From Bacteroidota bacterium (GTDB taxonomy: Bacteria > Bacteroidota > Ignavibacteria > Ignavibacteriales > Ignavibacteriaceae), in assembly GCA_022564295.1 (NCBI GenBank), contig JADFLR010000004.1:126255-190254 (forward strand): a stretch of DNA of 64,000 nt. The letters are read 5' to 3'. The notes under the pieces are model-generated. The model was not told the DNA's origin, ran no database searches, and worked only from the letters and a program-made list of their open reading frames with translations. Both the position numbers and the translations under genes were made by a program. Within the stretch, counting starts at the first letter, position 1. Each line of letters opens with the position of its first letter. This document shows, in pieces, positions 18,001 through 26,857 of this stretch.

Positions 18001-18597
18001 TCATCTGTATTTGTCATTCAATCCTTTTCCTTTCAAAATTATAGGTACAATTTTAAGCAATCGTTTTTGTTTTGTTTCATCACGTTTTGCTTCACTAATA
18101 TACTCAGCATATTCTCTTTGTTTCGATAAGGATAAAGAATTAAAACTCTCTTTAACTTTTTTATCTTTTTTAAAAAATCCATTAAGTTCTTTTGGAATTT
18201 CGAGGGACTTTTTTCTTTCCGGTTTAATTTCTTTACCCTGTTTCTGATTTAAGATCGCTTCTTCCAAATATTGTTTAATCGTTTTTGATTCTGCTTCAAT
18301 TTCTTTTACTGAATTGAATCGCCATTGCCTTAATGCTTTTGTCTTGCCTTCCTGCGCATTTATTAATTTCATCTTCTTATCTTTCAACAAGGCTCCCTGA
18401 AAAAACCATAAACCAACATATGATTTAAATGCAGTTGTACCAACAATGTTTTTTTCTTCAAAAGTATAAACCGGCACACCCCATTTTATGGTTTCTGTCA
18501 TTTGCGTGGAGAGAAGAATATCTCTAAGGAGAATTAAAGATTGCTGCCAATCCTTGTTATTTGCAATATACTCTTCAGTAGTATTATATCTTTTCAA
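18001..18597 (-). CDS. DUF1801/YdeI-like protein
   Basis: A 198-residue protein with an N-terminal DUF1801 domain (IKWGVPVYTFEEKNIVGTTAFKSYVGLWFFQGALL) and a C-terminal YdeI/OmpD-associated helical region (KELNGFFKKDKKVKESFNSLSLSKQREYAEYI). In other bacteria YdeI-like proteins are linked to antimicrobial-peptide tolerance, without a clear mechanism. It is convergent to ygeW with only 14 bases between the stops and marks the start of the accessory region. Confidence 0.82.
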   Translation of the reverse strand: MKRYNTTEEYIANNKDWQQSLILLRDILLSTQMTETIKWGVPVYTFEEKNIVGTTAFKSYVGLWFFQGALLKDKKMKLINAQEGKTKALRQWRFNSVKEIEAESKTIKQYLEEAILNQKQGKEIKPERKKSLEIPKELNGFFKKDKKVKESFNSLSLSKQREYAEYISEAKRDETKQKRLLKIVPIILKGKGLNDKYR

Positions 18598-18730
18598 GAT
18601 GTTATTCCTTTGTTAATTTCAACAGCTTCTGAGATGGCTTGTGCCGATTAAAAACCAAATATCTGTCAACTTGTAGCAAAGTCAGGATCGAGGGGTCTTA
18701 AATTTCAACGTTCAAATTGAGTTTAAGTAT

Positions 18731-18820
18731 TTATAAATAAACTTTCTCCAGTTCAATGTTGCTTATTCCAGTATTTCCGGTCGATCCATTTGTTTCTGCG
18801 GCTACAAAACCAAGGCTTAC
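18731..18820 (-). pseudogene. C-terminal remnant of an unidentified gene
   Basis: On the minus strand the spacer encodes NNIIINSVSLGFVAAETNG, then STGNTGISNIELEKVYL and a stop at 18731-18733. This reads like the last strands of an envelope or carbohydrate-binding protein, but no start or upstream part survives. The rest of the 254-base spacer shows nothing else I recognise. Confidence 0.4.
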
Positions 18821-18851
18821 AGAATTAATTATAATGTTATTCAATCGTTTT

Positions 18852-19133
18852 TTATTTGTTAAACTTTAATTTCTGAATCATCTGTAAAGATACTGAGTCT
18901 GCATAAGTGCCATAAGCATCAACTAATGTTCCTTTCATACCATCTTTTGTTTCAATCACATATAAAACCGACTCGTCATCAGTACTTGACATTCCTTCAA
19001 AGCGGTAAACTTCAACTACATTAAAAGATTTCGAATTGAATTTTTTCTGTACTGATTTGAGGTTAAAATCAAGAGTGTAACCTCTTTTTGTTAAATCGTT
19101 TAATGCTTCTGACAAAGTATCGTAATTATACAT
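18852..19133 (-). CDS. Small conserved hypothetical protein
   Basis: A 93-residue alpha/beta protein starting MYNYDTLSEALNDLTKRGYTLDF. Closely similar small proteins in Bacteroidota are often labelled phosphoribosylpyrophosphate synthetase, but this one is far too short for that enzyme and has no PRPP-binding motif, so the label is not believable. The repeated pattern YxFExMSSTDDESVLYVIET and a final helix VSLQMIQKLK suggest a compact single-domain protein. No operon partner is evident. Confidence 0.7.
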   Translation of the reverse strand: MYNYDTLSEALNDLTKRGYTLDFNLKSVQKKFNSKSFNVVEVYRFEGMSSTDDESVLYVIETKDGMKGTLVDAYGTYADSVSLQMIQKLKFNK

Positions 19134-19171
19134 TTTGATAAAATTTAATTTTTGTCGTCTTTTTCTTTATC

Positions 19172-19352
19172 ACCAACAACGGTTTATGTTAAAATCGCAG
19201 GGTTTAAAACTACGTCCCTGTCCTCTGAAACGTAATGTTTATTGAAGACACTAAAGTACATATTTTCTTCTCAACCGCTATTGCTTATGCACAATGTTAT
19301 AAACTGTAGGGCAAATTTCCCTGTCCAAAGAAACCACGTTATTTTTATACCA
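19172..19352. repeat. Structured spacer with attC-like ends and an imperfect tandem repeat
   Basis: The gene-free stretch 19134-19465 contains CCAACAACGGTTTATG on the left and GCTTATGCACAATGTTATAA on the right, like degenerate integron cassette ends. Two imperfect copies of a CCCTGTCC...GAAAC...GTnATnTTTAT block follow one another (about 19213-19252 and 19318-19352). The left end of the 20-bp inverted repeat lies here. Confidence 0.35.
19299..19318 (+). repeat. Left 20-bp terminal inverted repeat of the HerA/GHKL island
   Basis: ATAAACTGTAGGGCAAATTT is the exact reverse complement of the segment at 29877-29896. The identity stops sharply at both sides. The pair encloses the whole seven-gene operon. 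Confidence 0.75.
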
Positions 19353-19465
19353 CAAACCAAAATTATTTTGTTTTTTTAGAGGGTGTTTTGGTGTGGCTGC
19401 TGCAGTTGGCTCTTTTAAATTCTATTTGTTGTTGAATTATGTCTGAATATGTCAAAATTTTCTAT

Positions 19466-21523
19466 TTACACTACAAGCTCACCGGATTTTTCCATTTCTA
19501 CCGCCTTTACTTTCGGTGCCTTCTTACCATTCACTTTTACAATGGGTTTCTTCGACTTGCTGTAATCCGTTTCGTACTCGTAGGTTGTGGTTAAATCCAT
19601 AAACGGGTCGTCCTTCAACATTTTTTCATACTTGGCCTTAAGATTATTTAAATACTTATTGTCCGACTTTACATCTTCCCGTGTAATCAGGTATTGCTGC
19701 AACAAGTATCTAATCTTCGGGTTCTTTGTTTTCTTCTCAATATCCTTAAAGTCATTCTTCTCAATTATCTCTTTTGCTTCTTTCCATTCTCTTTCATTTT
19801 TTCTTATACTTCTGTAAATGCTTCTCCATTTCTGTGTATAGCCTAAATCTTCAAATACATTACGATAAATAATGTAAGTTTCCGGCATATATAGGATTTC
19901 AAAATATTCATCCTCATCTCTGCCAAATGCCTTTTCAAAGAAACTCCTGCCTGGAGCTACGATTCCTTTTGTAACATTGCATACAGATTGAATTGCTCTA
20001 ATGAATTTTTTATTCCAATGTTTCCCTAAATAATTCCGGTGCTTTGCATCTTCTCCATATAAAGGAATATACTTCATTGGAAACGAATAAATATGAACTC
20101 CCAAGTCATTAGATAGCGTAATATTTAATTCCATTCTGTTATACAAATCTTGCGGTTTATCAACAAAATTAAACAGAAGGTAATTCGACAATCTATTTAT
20201 TCCATATTTAGCAGCCAACTTAATCGCATTAACATACTGTTTTTTCATTCCTATATAATCAAAAGCTATCCTGAGTGGATAAATAGGTATTTCGCTCATC
20301 AACTTCATATACTCATCTGTCACATATCTGGCATCAGTTCCCTGGTTAAAATCAACAAACCTTAGTTTAGGCGATTTAACTCTTAACCGTTCATACGTTT
20401 TGGAAATTTTCGGATAAACCTTTATCAACTTCTCTTTTGTTGTTGTTTCAATATCCAATAACCCATGCTTCTCCAACACATCATAAAATTCTTGCGCTGT
20501 TTTTCCCTTTGCTCTTTTGTCTAAAAAATGTTGGAGTAGCTTATAGCACCTATTTACATATGCCCTATCATTATTCCCTGCCTTTAAATTTTTTATACAA
20601 ATTTTCAACTGGTTCGGTTGTACGTACGTAGCCCCTTTGTAGAAGCCCATTGCTTTTATTTCTTTTATTATCTGAGGGAATTTTGGCGATGCCAAAACGT
20701 TATTGTCCATCAAAAGCAGATTGTGTTGCTCTCCAAACTGCTTATTTGTTATCATGAACTTCTTTTTGGTCGGTATTTTCTCTTTATAAGTAGGTTCTAG
20801 TTTCGGAACAGAGCAAAACGCACAAGTTCTTGTACAGCCCTTTGTCATAAAAGTAAAGTACGCACTTCCTGTTGGATATTCGTAATCTATTTCATCTAAA
20901 ATGGAATAGTCCAAAGGCAGGTCGTCAACAATAATATCATTATCGTCTAATCTTCCTGCTTTATCAAGCAGCCCTTCATGCGGTTTTATACCTGTTTCTT
21001 TTTCAATCTCCTTTGGAAGTAAACTTGCCAATACTCCCCCGATTTTCAATTGGTTAATGTCTTTTACAAGTAGCTTGGCAAATTCTATTGTCTTAATAGT
21101 AACCTTCCAGTGAAAAGTGAAAAGCGTTGTTATATAAATCCTATCCCACTTCGGTTCATCTACATATTTTTTCTTCTTGTAATAATCACTGAAATGTTTT
21201 AGCCACTCAGTTATCAGGGCATTATCTTTTTTAACTCCTTTTAAAATATAATCTCTTAACAAGTTAGATTGTTTTGTCTTGATGTACTTTTTTAATGATT
21301 CTTTGCGGGTTCTCCACTTTACATTCTCTGCAAGTTCGTGTAGCATCTCAATACATTCTTCGTAAATCTGCTCAATGACAAAGTTTTTCATATCCCCTTT
21401 GTAGAACACCACATTGTCACCCAACATTCGGTGGTATGTAGCAATTTTCATTAACCCGATTGGGGGGTATTTGTTTTTGTAGTTAGGTTCTATCAGTAAT
21501 ATGTTTCGTTTTTTTCTCGGCAT
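19466..21523 (-). CDS. Radical SAM protein with B12-binding-like N-terminus, last gene of the island
   Basis: About 685 residues. The N-terminus (NILLIEPNYKNKYPPIGLMK, then GDNVVFYKGD) resembles the cobalamin-binding-like domain of B12-type radical SAM enzymes. The [4Fe-4S] motif is CTRTCAFC at about residues 230-237 (CxxxCxxC), and a TIM-barrel follows with an all-helical insertion and a Lys/Glu-rich C-terminal tail. I start at the Met at 21523 (MPRKKRNILL), four bases after the preceding gene's stop; the open frame reaches 21592 but would overlap that gene. A radical SAM enzyme suggests modification of a nucleic acid, protein or small molecule by the island. Substrate is unknown. Confidence 0.82.
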   Translation of the reverse strand: MPRKKRNILLIEPNYKNKYPPIGLMKIATYHRMLGDNVVFYKGDMKNFVIEQIYEECIEMLHELAENVKWRTRKESLKKYIKTKQSNLLRDYILKGVKKDNALITEWLKHFSDYYKKKKYVDEPKWDRIYITTLFTFHWKVTIKTIEFAKLLVKDINQLKIGGVLASLLPKEIEKETGIKPHEGLLDKAGRLDDNDIIVDDLPLDYSILDEIDYEYPTGSAYFTFMTKGCTRTCAFCSVPKLEPTYKEKIPTKKKFMITNKQFGEQHNLLLMDNNVLASPKFPQIIKEIKAMGFYKGATYVQPNQLKICIKNLKAGNNDRAYVNRCYKLLQHFLDKRAKGKTAQEFYDVLEKHGLLDIETTTKEKLIKVYPKISKTYERLRVKSPKLRFVDFNQGTDARYVTDEYMKLMSEIPIYPLRIAFDYIGMKKQYVNAIKLAAKYGINRLSNYLLFNFVDKPQDLYNRMELNITLSNDLGVHIYSFPMKYIPLYGEDAKHRNYLGKHWNKKFIRAIQSVCNVTKGIVAPGRSFFEKAFGRDEDEYFEILYMPETYIIYRNVFEDLGYTQKWRSIYRSIRKNEREWKEAKEIIEKNDFKDIEKKTKNPKIRYLLQQYLITREDVKSDNKYLNNLKAKYEKMLKDDPFMDLTTTYEYETDYSKSKKPIVKVNGKKAPKVKAVEMEKSGELVV

Positions 21524-21527
21524 TTGG

Positions 21528-23063
21528 CTAATTGTATTTTTCGGCAATTTTTTTCTTAAGCATTTCTGCATCTTTCCAATCCAAGTTATCATTAATAATG
21601 TTAAAAATGTCCATCAACAATTCTTTTTCTTCAGAGTTGAGTTGTGATAGAGTTATAGGATAGGTTTTTATATTTAAATCAATCTCTTCATCATCAATTA
21701 TTACGTCCAAATCATTGATAATAAAATCGTAAACCACCATTAACTTGCTATCATCTATGGATTTATCTTTGATTTTTCTGATTTCACTTACAGAATAAAC
21801 CGCTTGGTCTTTAAATTTTTTCAAATCTTCTCCAAGGTGTTCTAATTCTCTTTCAGTGTGTTGTCCACTGTTGCTTTTTATTTCAAATTCTGTTAAGGCT
21901 TGTTTGTATTTAATAACATCCTTTTTTCTGTTATGCAATGTGGAGGAGTTCCCTGTTAAGCTACCTAAAGACGAAAACATTGCTCTCAATTTATCTTCTA
22001 AAAGAGAATAGGTTCTTGAGTCATTAAAATTATCTCGTCTTGCATTTGGTGTGAATCCAGAACCAATGGCGTGAACTTCTCCTATGTAATTCAAGTTTTG
22101 TCGAGGTTGCCCAAAATATTTACTCAACGTTAATTTATCTCCTATACCAATATTCTCTTTCCGTAGGCGGATACCTCCTTCAATATTTTCGTCAGGAATT
22201 TGATAATTAAGTTTGTTGGTTATTCCGTACCAACCTATAGCTATAATTTCTTCTTCCTCTTCGATATTTGTAATTGTAAAGCAAACGACATCCAATAATT
22301 GTGAAAATTTTTCTTCATTTTTATAAAATTGAGATTTGTAGGGTTTATATAACTTGACATCATTGATGGTAAGGTGTACGTCATACTCATCTATTGCTAT
22401 TTTGTTAGCTTTATAATAACTGTATATTTTATCCTTGAACTTAAATTCGGGAATATATGGAATAGGAGCGACAAGCGATAAATAGCTGGAAACAGACTCA
22501 CTATCTAATAAATCATCTTTAGTTATTTTTTCTAATGTTACTTTAAAATAGTGCTCTTCTACTTCACATTTCGATTCATCCAAAGAAGTAATAATGCTAA
22601 TCACGGTAGAAGCATCAGAGGTATCTCCTTTATTCTCTAAGATTTTTTTTAACTGTTCTGCATTTAAAGTAATTGTGTTCTTTGTGTTTTCTCCTTTGTA
22701 GCTGGTTTCGAAAATTAGTTTTTCACAATAGCCTAAGCCCCCAAGTCTTCCAATGCCTCTGAATCCTTTCCTTTTTTCTTTATCTTTTTGTGAATTTGCC
22801 ACATCACCTAAAAATTGCAATACATTTTCATTCTCTATTCCGGTGGCATTATCCTCAATAATAATTTTTCTAAGTTCTTTATCAATAGTTATATTGATTT
22901 TCCCTTCACTCTTGCGGGTCAAGATTTTTTTCTCTACAGCTATGTCAATTTGGTCGGCAGCGTTTTGAACATATTCCCTGTATATAACGAGCGCATCCTC
23001 ATACATGCCCAAGGTGAGGGTTTCAATTACATTTTTACCGATACGTGGTTTAAAATATTTCAT
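21528..23063 (-). CDS. GHKL/Hsp90-like ATPase, copy 2
   Basis: A 511-residue protein with an N-terminal GHKL (HATPase_c) domain: N-box YREYVQNAADQID (residues 28-40), DNATGI (71-76) for the G1 box and GFRGIGRLGGLGY for the ATP lid. A second domain contains GIRLRKENIGIG and the conserved NARRD, as in Hsp90/MORC-like proteins; the C-terminus is helical and acidic. It is clearly paralogous to the gene at 25304-26857, with ATPase motifs at identical positions. It lies 8 bases after the unknown partner gene and 4 bases before the radical SAM gene. Likely an ATP-gated clamp or sensor in the system. Confidence 0.83.
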   Translation of the reverse strand: MKYFKPRIGKNVIETLTLGMYEDALVIYREYVQNAADQIDIAVEKKILTRKSEGKINITIDKELRKIIIEDNATGIENENVLQFLGDVANSQKDKEKRKGFRGIGRLGGLGYCEKLIFETSYKGENTKNTITLNAEQLKKILENKGDTSDASTVISIITSLDESKCEVEEHYFKVTLEKITKDDLLDSESVSSYLSLVAPIPYIPEFKFKDKIYSYYKANKIAIDEYDVHLTINDVKLYKPYKSQFYKNEEKFSQLLDVVCFTITNIEEEEEIIAIGWYGITNKLNYQIPDENIEGGIRLRKENIGIGDKLTLSKYFGQPRQNLNYIGEVHAIGSGFTPNARRDNFNDSRTYSLLEDKLRAMFSSLGSLTGNSSTLHNRKKDVIKYKQALTEFEIKSNSGQHTERELEHLGEDLKKFKDQAVYSVSEIRKIKDKSIDDSKLMVVYDFIINDLDVIIDDEEIDLNIKTYPITLSQLNSEEKELLMDIFNIINDNLDWKDAEMLKKKIAEKYN

Positions 23064-23071
23064 TATCTGCT

Positions 23072-23929
23072 TTACTTCAAAACATTAAAATGAGTTAGAA
23101 CTTCTTTCGGAATTGTTTGAATATCATATTCATCATGAGCGTGATAGATATTATTGCCTGTTTTTCTAAAAACAACATAAACTTCATTAATAGAATCATA
23201 GCTGTAATAAGACTCATTACCAATTGCTACATCGTACCTCTTGTCTAACAGTTTTTGTACTTCCTCAGCCCCATTGCTCAAGCAGCTCAATTGACTAATA
23301 AAATCATCGTTGGTATTTCTATTAAGCCAAGCCTCTTTATTTCTGTATTGTGAAATGTCATGCTTTCTCTTATGCACAAATTTTAAGATAAATTGATTTA
23401 AATAATCATCGAACTCAGTCCCCCTATCAACAATTACTGCTACATGTTCCTCTTGGCTATTTAATTCGGTATGAAGGATACTACTATCATCCCAAAACAT
23501 TTCAAACGAAAAATAGACCCTTGTTTTATCTGGGTTCTTGTGAAAATAGCTCATTAGGCCATGCACTTCTGATCGAGTTTGATCGTTAAAATGTTCTTTG
23601 ATTTGATTGGGGCTTGATTTTAAATTATCAAGCTTAGTTCTATCATATGAAATTGCTTTACTGCCAATTTTTGAAAGAAAATCATACAAAGAATCAATGT
23701 TCATCCAAAGGTCATTGTCTTGCTTTGAAATTTCAGAGTAAGGAAAGCCGCTTATTAACTTCGACAGTAATTCAGGACTAATTAGAATTTTTAAATTCTC
23801 TAAAGCAAGTATCATATTCGAGAGACCTGACATAAGGCTCTGATACTGAAATCTATTTTCAGAGTAATGATGTTCGTCCCAAATTATTGCGGAAGCATCT
23901 ATTGCAGGCATAAATTTTTGGCTAATCAT
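23072..23929 (-). CDS. Unknown partner of the AAA ATPase
   Basis: About 285 residues when started at the Met at 23929 (MISQKFMPAID), which overlaps the ATPase stop by 8 bases, the same spacing as elsewhere in the operon; the open frame extends ten codons further up. I recognise no family. The N-terminal part has a helical region, the middle has acidic residues in YFSFEMFWDD and VAVIVDRGTEFDDYL, and the end is rich in Tyr and Asp. Proteins in this position beside DUF3696-type ATPases are often effectors, but no nuclease motif is certain here. Confidence 0.7.
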   Translation of the reverse strand: MISQKFMPAIDASAIIWDEHHYSENRFQYQSLMSGLSNMILALENLKILISPELLSKLISGFPYSEISKQDNDLWMNIDSLYDFLSKIGSKAISYDRTKLDNLKSSPNQIKEHFNDQTRSEVHGLMSYFHKNPDKTRVYFSFEMFWDDSSILHTELNSQEEHVAVIVDRGTEFDDYLNQFILKFVHKRKHDISQYRNKEAWLNRNTNDDFISQLSCLSNGAEEVQKLLDKRYDVAIGNESYYSYDSINEVYVVFRKTGNNIYHAHDEYDIQTIPKEVLTHFNVLK

Positions 23930-25307
23930 TCGCTTTTCTTTTTCTAATCTGAGCTTCAACTATGGCCCTCATTTCCTCCGCAGGTTGTTCTACAAAATCT
24001 TTGGGATAATAATTCAGAATTGTTCCATAGTCATCTATTTCAAGAGTGCGGAAAATATTGTCTTCTATAAAGGTTAAACTAATTCTATCGTCCATTTCAT
24101 TGCTTTCATCCTCAGCAATTCTTCTTCTCATTCGAGTAATAAAATGACTGCTGTGGGTTTCTACAATGACCTTTTTACCATCCAAAGTAAGACTGTATAG
24201 AAAATCGTATAATAAACTTTGAATTTTGGGGTGTAAATGGATTTCAGGTTGTTCCACAATTAAAATACCGTCTTCTTTCATAATTAAGCCTTGTACTACA
24301 ATTGGTAGTAATTGGCTTATACCAAAACCAACGTGTTTAATGTTAACTTTTAAGTTCTTGTTGACAAGAATTATACGGTACGAGTCTTCTTCTTTTTCAG
24401 AATAAATATCGTCAGCAACATCAAAAACATCACACATCCAATATTTAACTGCATCCAAAAGTTTACGCTTATCAGATAAGTACTCTATTCCATTGTCTTT
24501 TCCTCCCAACCTTCTGTAAGAAACAAGTGTGCCTGATTGTTCTTTAAGAATTTGAGAGGCAAACTGACCAGCTTTCCCCACATCATTGTGTGTTTTGGGG
24601 ATCAGGTAATCTTCCTTAGGTTCAATTCTTGCAGGACAGATATAAGAGATACTATTAAATATCGAATTGATAGATTTCTTAAGCCAATCAATAGTAAAAA
24701 GTTTTTTGTCGACTATATCAACTGGTTCGTCCTGGTCATTACGTCCAATTGTTGTCACCTCATAGGAAAGAGGGTAGAATGCTACGAAATCAATTGGGGA
24801 TGTGAATTTCTTAAATGTTAAATCTTTACCGTATAAATCACTATCGGATTCAACTTCGTATAACTCGTTTTCTTCAAGAGTTAATTTTAAATAATTCTTC
24901 TTTTCACTATCAGGGATGTTAATTTTTATATTAAAATCTGATACAACAATATTTTCATCATTTTGAAGAAACTTAACAAGTACAGCCACCTTATAATCAC
25001 TCTTCCCTAATTGAGGAATATACATGTCTTTGAACTCTGTACTATTGAATGTAAGACCGAAAGAAATTTTGTTTTTTGAATCCTTGGCATAAAAAACATC
25101 ATTTGCATTTTTAAAAGTGTAGTAATCTCCCTTATTATTGAAAACAGTTTCTGTTGAACTTTTTTCTAATGTTTGTTTTAACAACAGTAGTAATTGGACA
25201 AACGAAGATTTTCCAGCACTATTCACACCGGACAACACGGTGAAAGGTTTTACTTCAAACTGGTGTAACTTTCTTATTGATTTAAAATTTTCAATTGAAA
25301 TTTTCAT
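23922..25307 (-). CDS. AAA/ABC-type ATPase, DUF3696 family (OLD/RecF-like)
   Basis: A 461-residue SMC/RecF-like ATPase. Walker A is GVNSAGKSS (residues 27-35), the ABC-like signature region is GFGISQLLPIV (about 331-341), Walker B is ILIVEQPEIHLHP (about 351-363) and the D/H-loop is VETHSSHF. It lacks an obvious TOPRIM nuclease domain, unlike OLD proteins; the C-terminal end (EEMRAIVEAQIRKRK) fits DUF3696. It overlaps the upstream GHKL gene by 4 bases (ATGA) and the downstream unknown gene by 8. In defence islands such ATPases usually sense or activate a partner effector. Confidence 0.87.
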   Translation of the reverse strand: MKISIENFKSIRKLHQFEVKPFTVLSGVNSAGKSSFVQLLLLLKQTLEKSSTETVFNNKGDYYTFKNANDVFYAKDSKNKISFGLTFNSTEFKDMYIPQLGKSDYKVAVLVKFLQNDENIVVSDFNIKINIPDSEKKNYLKLTLEENELYEVESDSDLYGKDLTFKKFTSPIDFVAFYPLSYEVTTIGRNDQDEPVDIVDKKLFTIDWLKKSINSIFNSISYICPARIEPKEDYLIPKTHNDVGKAGQFASQILKEQSGTLVSYRRLGGKDNGIEYLSDKRKLLDAVKYWMCDVFDVADDIYSEKEEDSYRIILVNKNLKVNIKHVGFGISQLLPIVVQGLIMKEDGILIVEQPEIHLHPKIQSLLYDFLYSLTLDGKKVIVETHSSHFITRMRRRIAEDESNEMDDRISLTFIEDNIFRTLEIDDYGTILNYYPKDFVEQPAEEMRAIVEAQIRKRKAND

Positions 25308-26857
25308 ATAAAATCCTCCTTTATTTTTTCTTTCAAATTTTCTGCAAGCTCTTTAGGTAATACCCTATCTATCACACCAAATATCTGTGATAAAAACTTC
25401 TTTTCCTTTCTGTTTAATGCGCTTAACTCATCGGTAAGGAACTTTGTTTTTCCCTCAGCTCCGTTCTCAGGAAGTTTTATTTGTTCAACCTTCGTTTTGT
25501 TATCACTGGTTACCCTGTTAAATAACTTCCTTTTGGGTGTGTCATTCCCTCCAAGGTTTTCCGATATTTTGTTTAATTCTTTCTCAGCACTTTCCGCTTT
25601 CTTCTTCATTCCCTCAAACTTCTCCTTATATTTCTGTTCCTCATTTTTGTCAGTAAATCCCTTTTTTCGCTTGGTTTTAAATTCTTTTTTAAGTTCAATA
25701 AGTTGGTCAATTTTCTTTTGGATGTTCCTGGCAGATGACGCAAAATGGTATAAGTTGTGAAGTTCTCCTCGACAAAGTTTTTTTAGTTGTTTTTCAAAAA
25801 CGGCCATCAAGTCATTTTCCAGAAAGTAATCCCTTCGTGCATTTGGAATCAGTTCTTTATGAAATGCGTGTACTTCTCCGAAAAAATAATAAGTTCCCCG
25901 GTCTTCCTTAAACAATTTCACCAGACAGTTATCCGCACCTATTTGAATATTTCCTTTTCGCAACCGAAGCCCCCGTGCTACGTTGGCTTTAGGAATCACT
26001 CCTGAATAATTTGAGATACCATACCATCCCCAGCCAAGCAACTCACCCCCAACCCCGTCAACAGTAAACCATTGCAATTGATTGATGTCGTCTATTTTCT
26101 TTTTGCCACCGTTCTCATCTTTGTAAATGCTGGTCGTATATGCTTTGAATATTTGATTATTGTTTACATAAATAATGTATTCATCAATTGACTGCCCGTG
26201 CTTATTTAATTCTTCGTGTATCTGGTCGCTAAAAATGAATCCTTTATTGTATGGAACTGGCGCAACCATTGACAAGTATTCAATAATGTTTCTTTTATCT
26301 AAAAGAGTATCATTAGTTACACCAACAAGCGTAACTCTGAAATACCTTTCTTGAGATTTGGCTGGTTTTGTGTCATAGCTCGTTACCGTATCAATTACAT
26401 CAACGGCCTCTTCTTTTTTTCTGCGGTTGTGTATGATGTTTTTCAAAAGTTTGGCATCCCAAGTCAGTAAGGATTTCACATCTTCACCTTCGTAGCTTGT
26501 TTCAAATACCAACTTGTCGCAATATCCTAATCCGCCTAATCTTCCAATTCCCCTGAAGCCTTTTTGTTTTTCCCTGTCTTTTGGTGACTGAGCAACATTT
26601 TTGAGAGCGGATAATACATCCGCTGCTTTTATCCCTGTAGCATTGTCATAAATAGTAACTTTTCTCCCTGTTTTATCTATCTCAATTTCAATAAAGCCAT
26701 CATCCCTCTTTTGTAAAATCCCAACCTCACTTGCCTTGTCAATTTGGTCAGCGCCATTCTGGATATATTCACGATAAATAAACCTTGCATCCTCATACAT
26801 CCCAAGGGTTAAGGATTCAATAACATCTTTTCCTATTCTTGTTTTTGTGTCAACCAT
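25304..26857 (-). CDS. GHKL/Hsp90-like ATPase, copy 1
   Basis: A 517-residue paralogue of the ATPase at 21528: N-box YREYIQNGADQID (28-40), DNATGI (71-76), ATP lid GFRGIGRLGGLGY (about 100-112), then GLRLRKGNIQIG and NARRDYF. The C-terminal third is a long Lys/Glu-rich coiled coil (about residues 375-435) that copy 2 has in shorter form. MORC-like GHKL ATPases have been predicted in bacterial restriction-type operons. It overlaps the HerA-like gene by 8 bases and the AAA ATPase by 4, so all are probably translated together. Confidence 0.85.
   Translation of the reverse strand: MVDTKTRIGKDVIESLTLGMYEDARFIYREYIQNGADQIDKASEVGILQKRDDGFIEIEIDKTGRKVTIYDNATGIKAADVLSALKNVAQSPKDREKQKGFRGIGRLGGLGYCDKLVFETSYEGEDVKSLLTWDAKLLKNIIHNRRKKEEAVDVIDTVTSYDTKPAKSQERYFRVTLVGVTNDTLLDKRNIIEYLSMVAPVPYNKGFIFSDQIHEELNKHGQSIDEYIIYVNNNQIFKAYTTSIYKDENGGKKKIDDINQLQWFTVDGVGGELLGWGWYGISNYSGVIPKANVARGLRLRKGNIQIGADNCLVKLFKEDRGTYYFFGEVHAFHKELIPNARRDYFLENDLMAVFEKQLKKLCRGELHNLYHFASSARNIQKKIDQLIELKKEFKTKRKKGFTDKNEEQKYKEKFEGMKKKAESAEKELNKISENLGGNDTPKRKLFNRVTSDNKTKVEQIKLPENGAEGKTKFLTDELSALNRKEKKFLSQIFGVIDRVLPKELAENLKEKIKEDFI

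Noticed and set aside
18852..19133. Small protein often labelled phosphoribosylpyrophosphate synthetase
   Set aside because: Only 93 residues and no PRPP loop; the label is not supported by the sequence.
24537..24821. 94-aa frame opposite the AAA ATPase
   Set aside because: Antisense shadow of a well supported ATPase gene.
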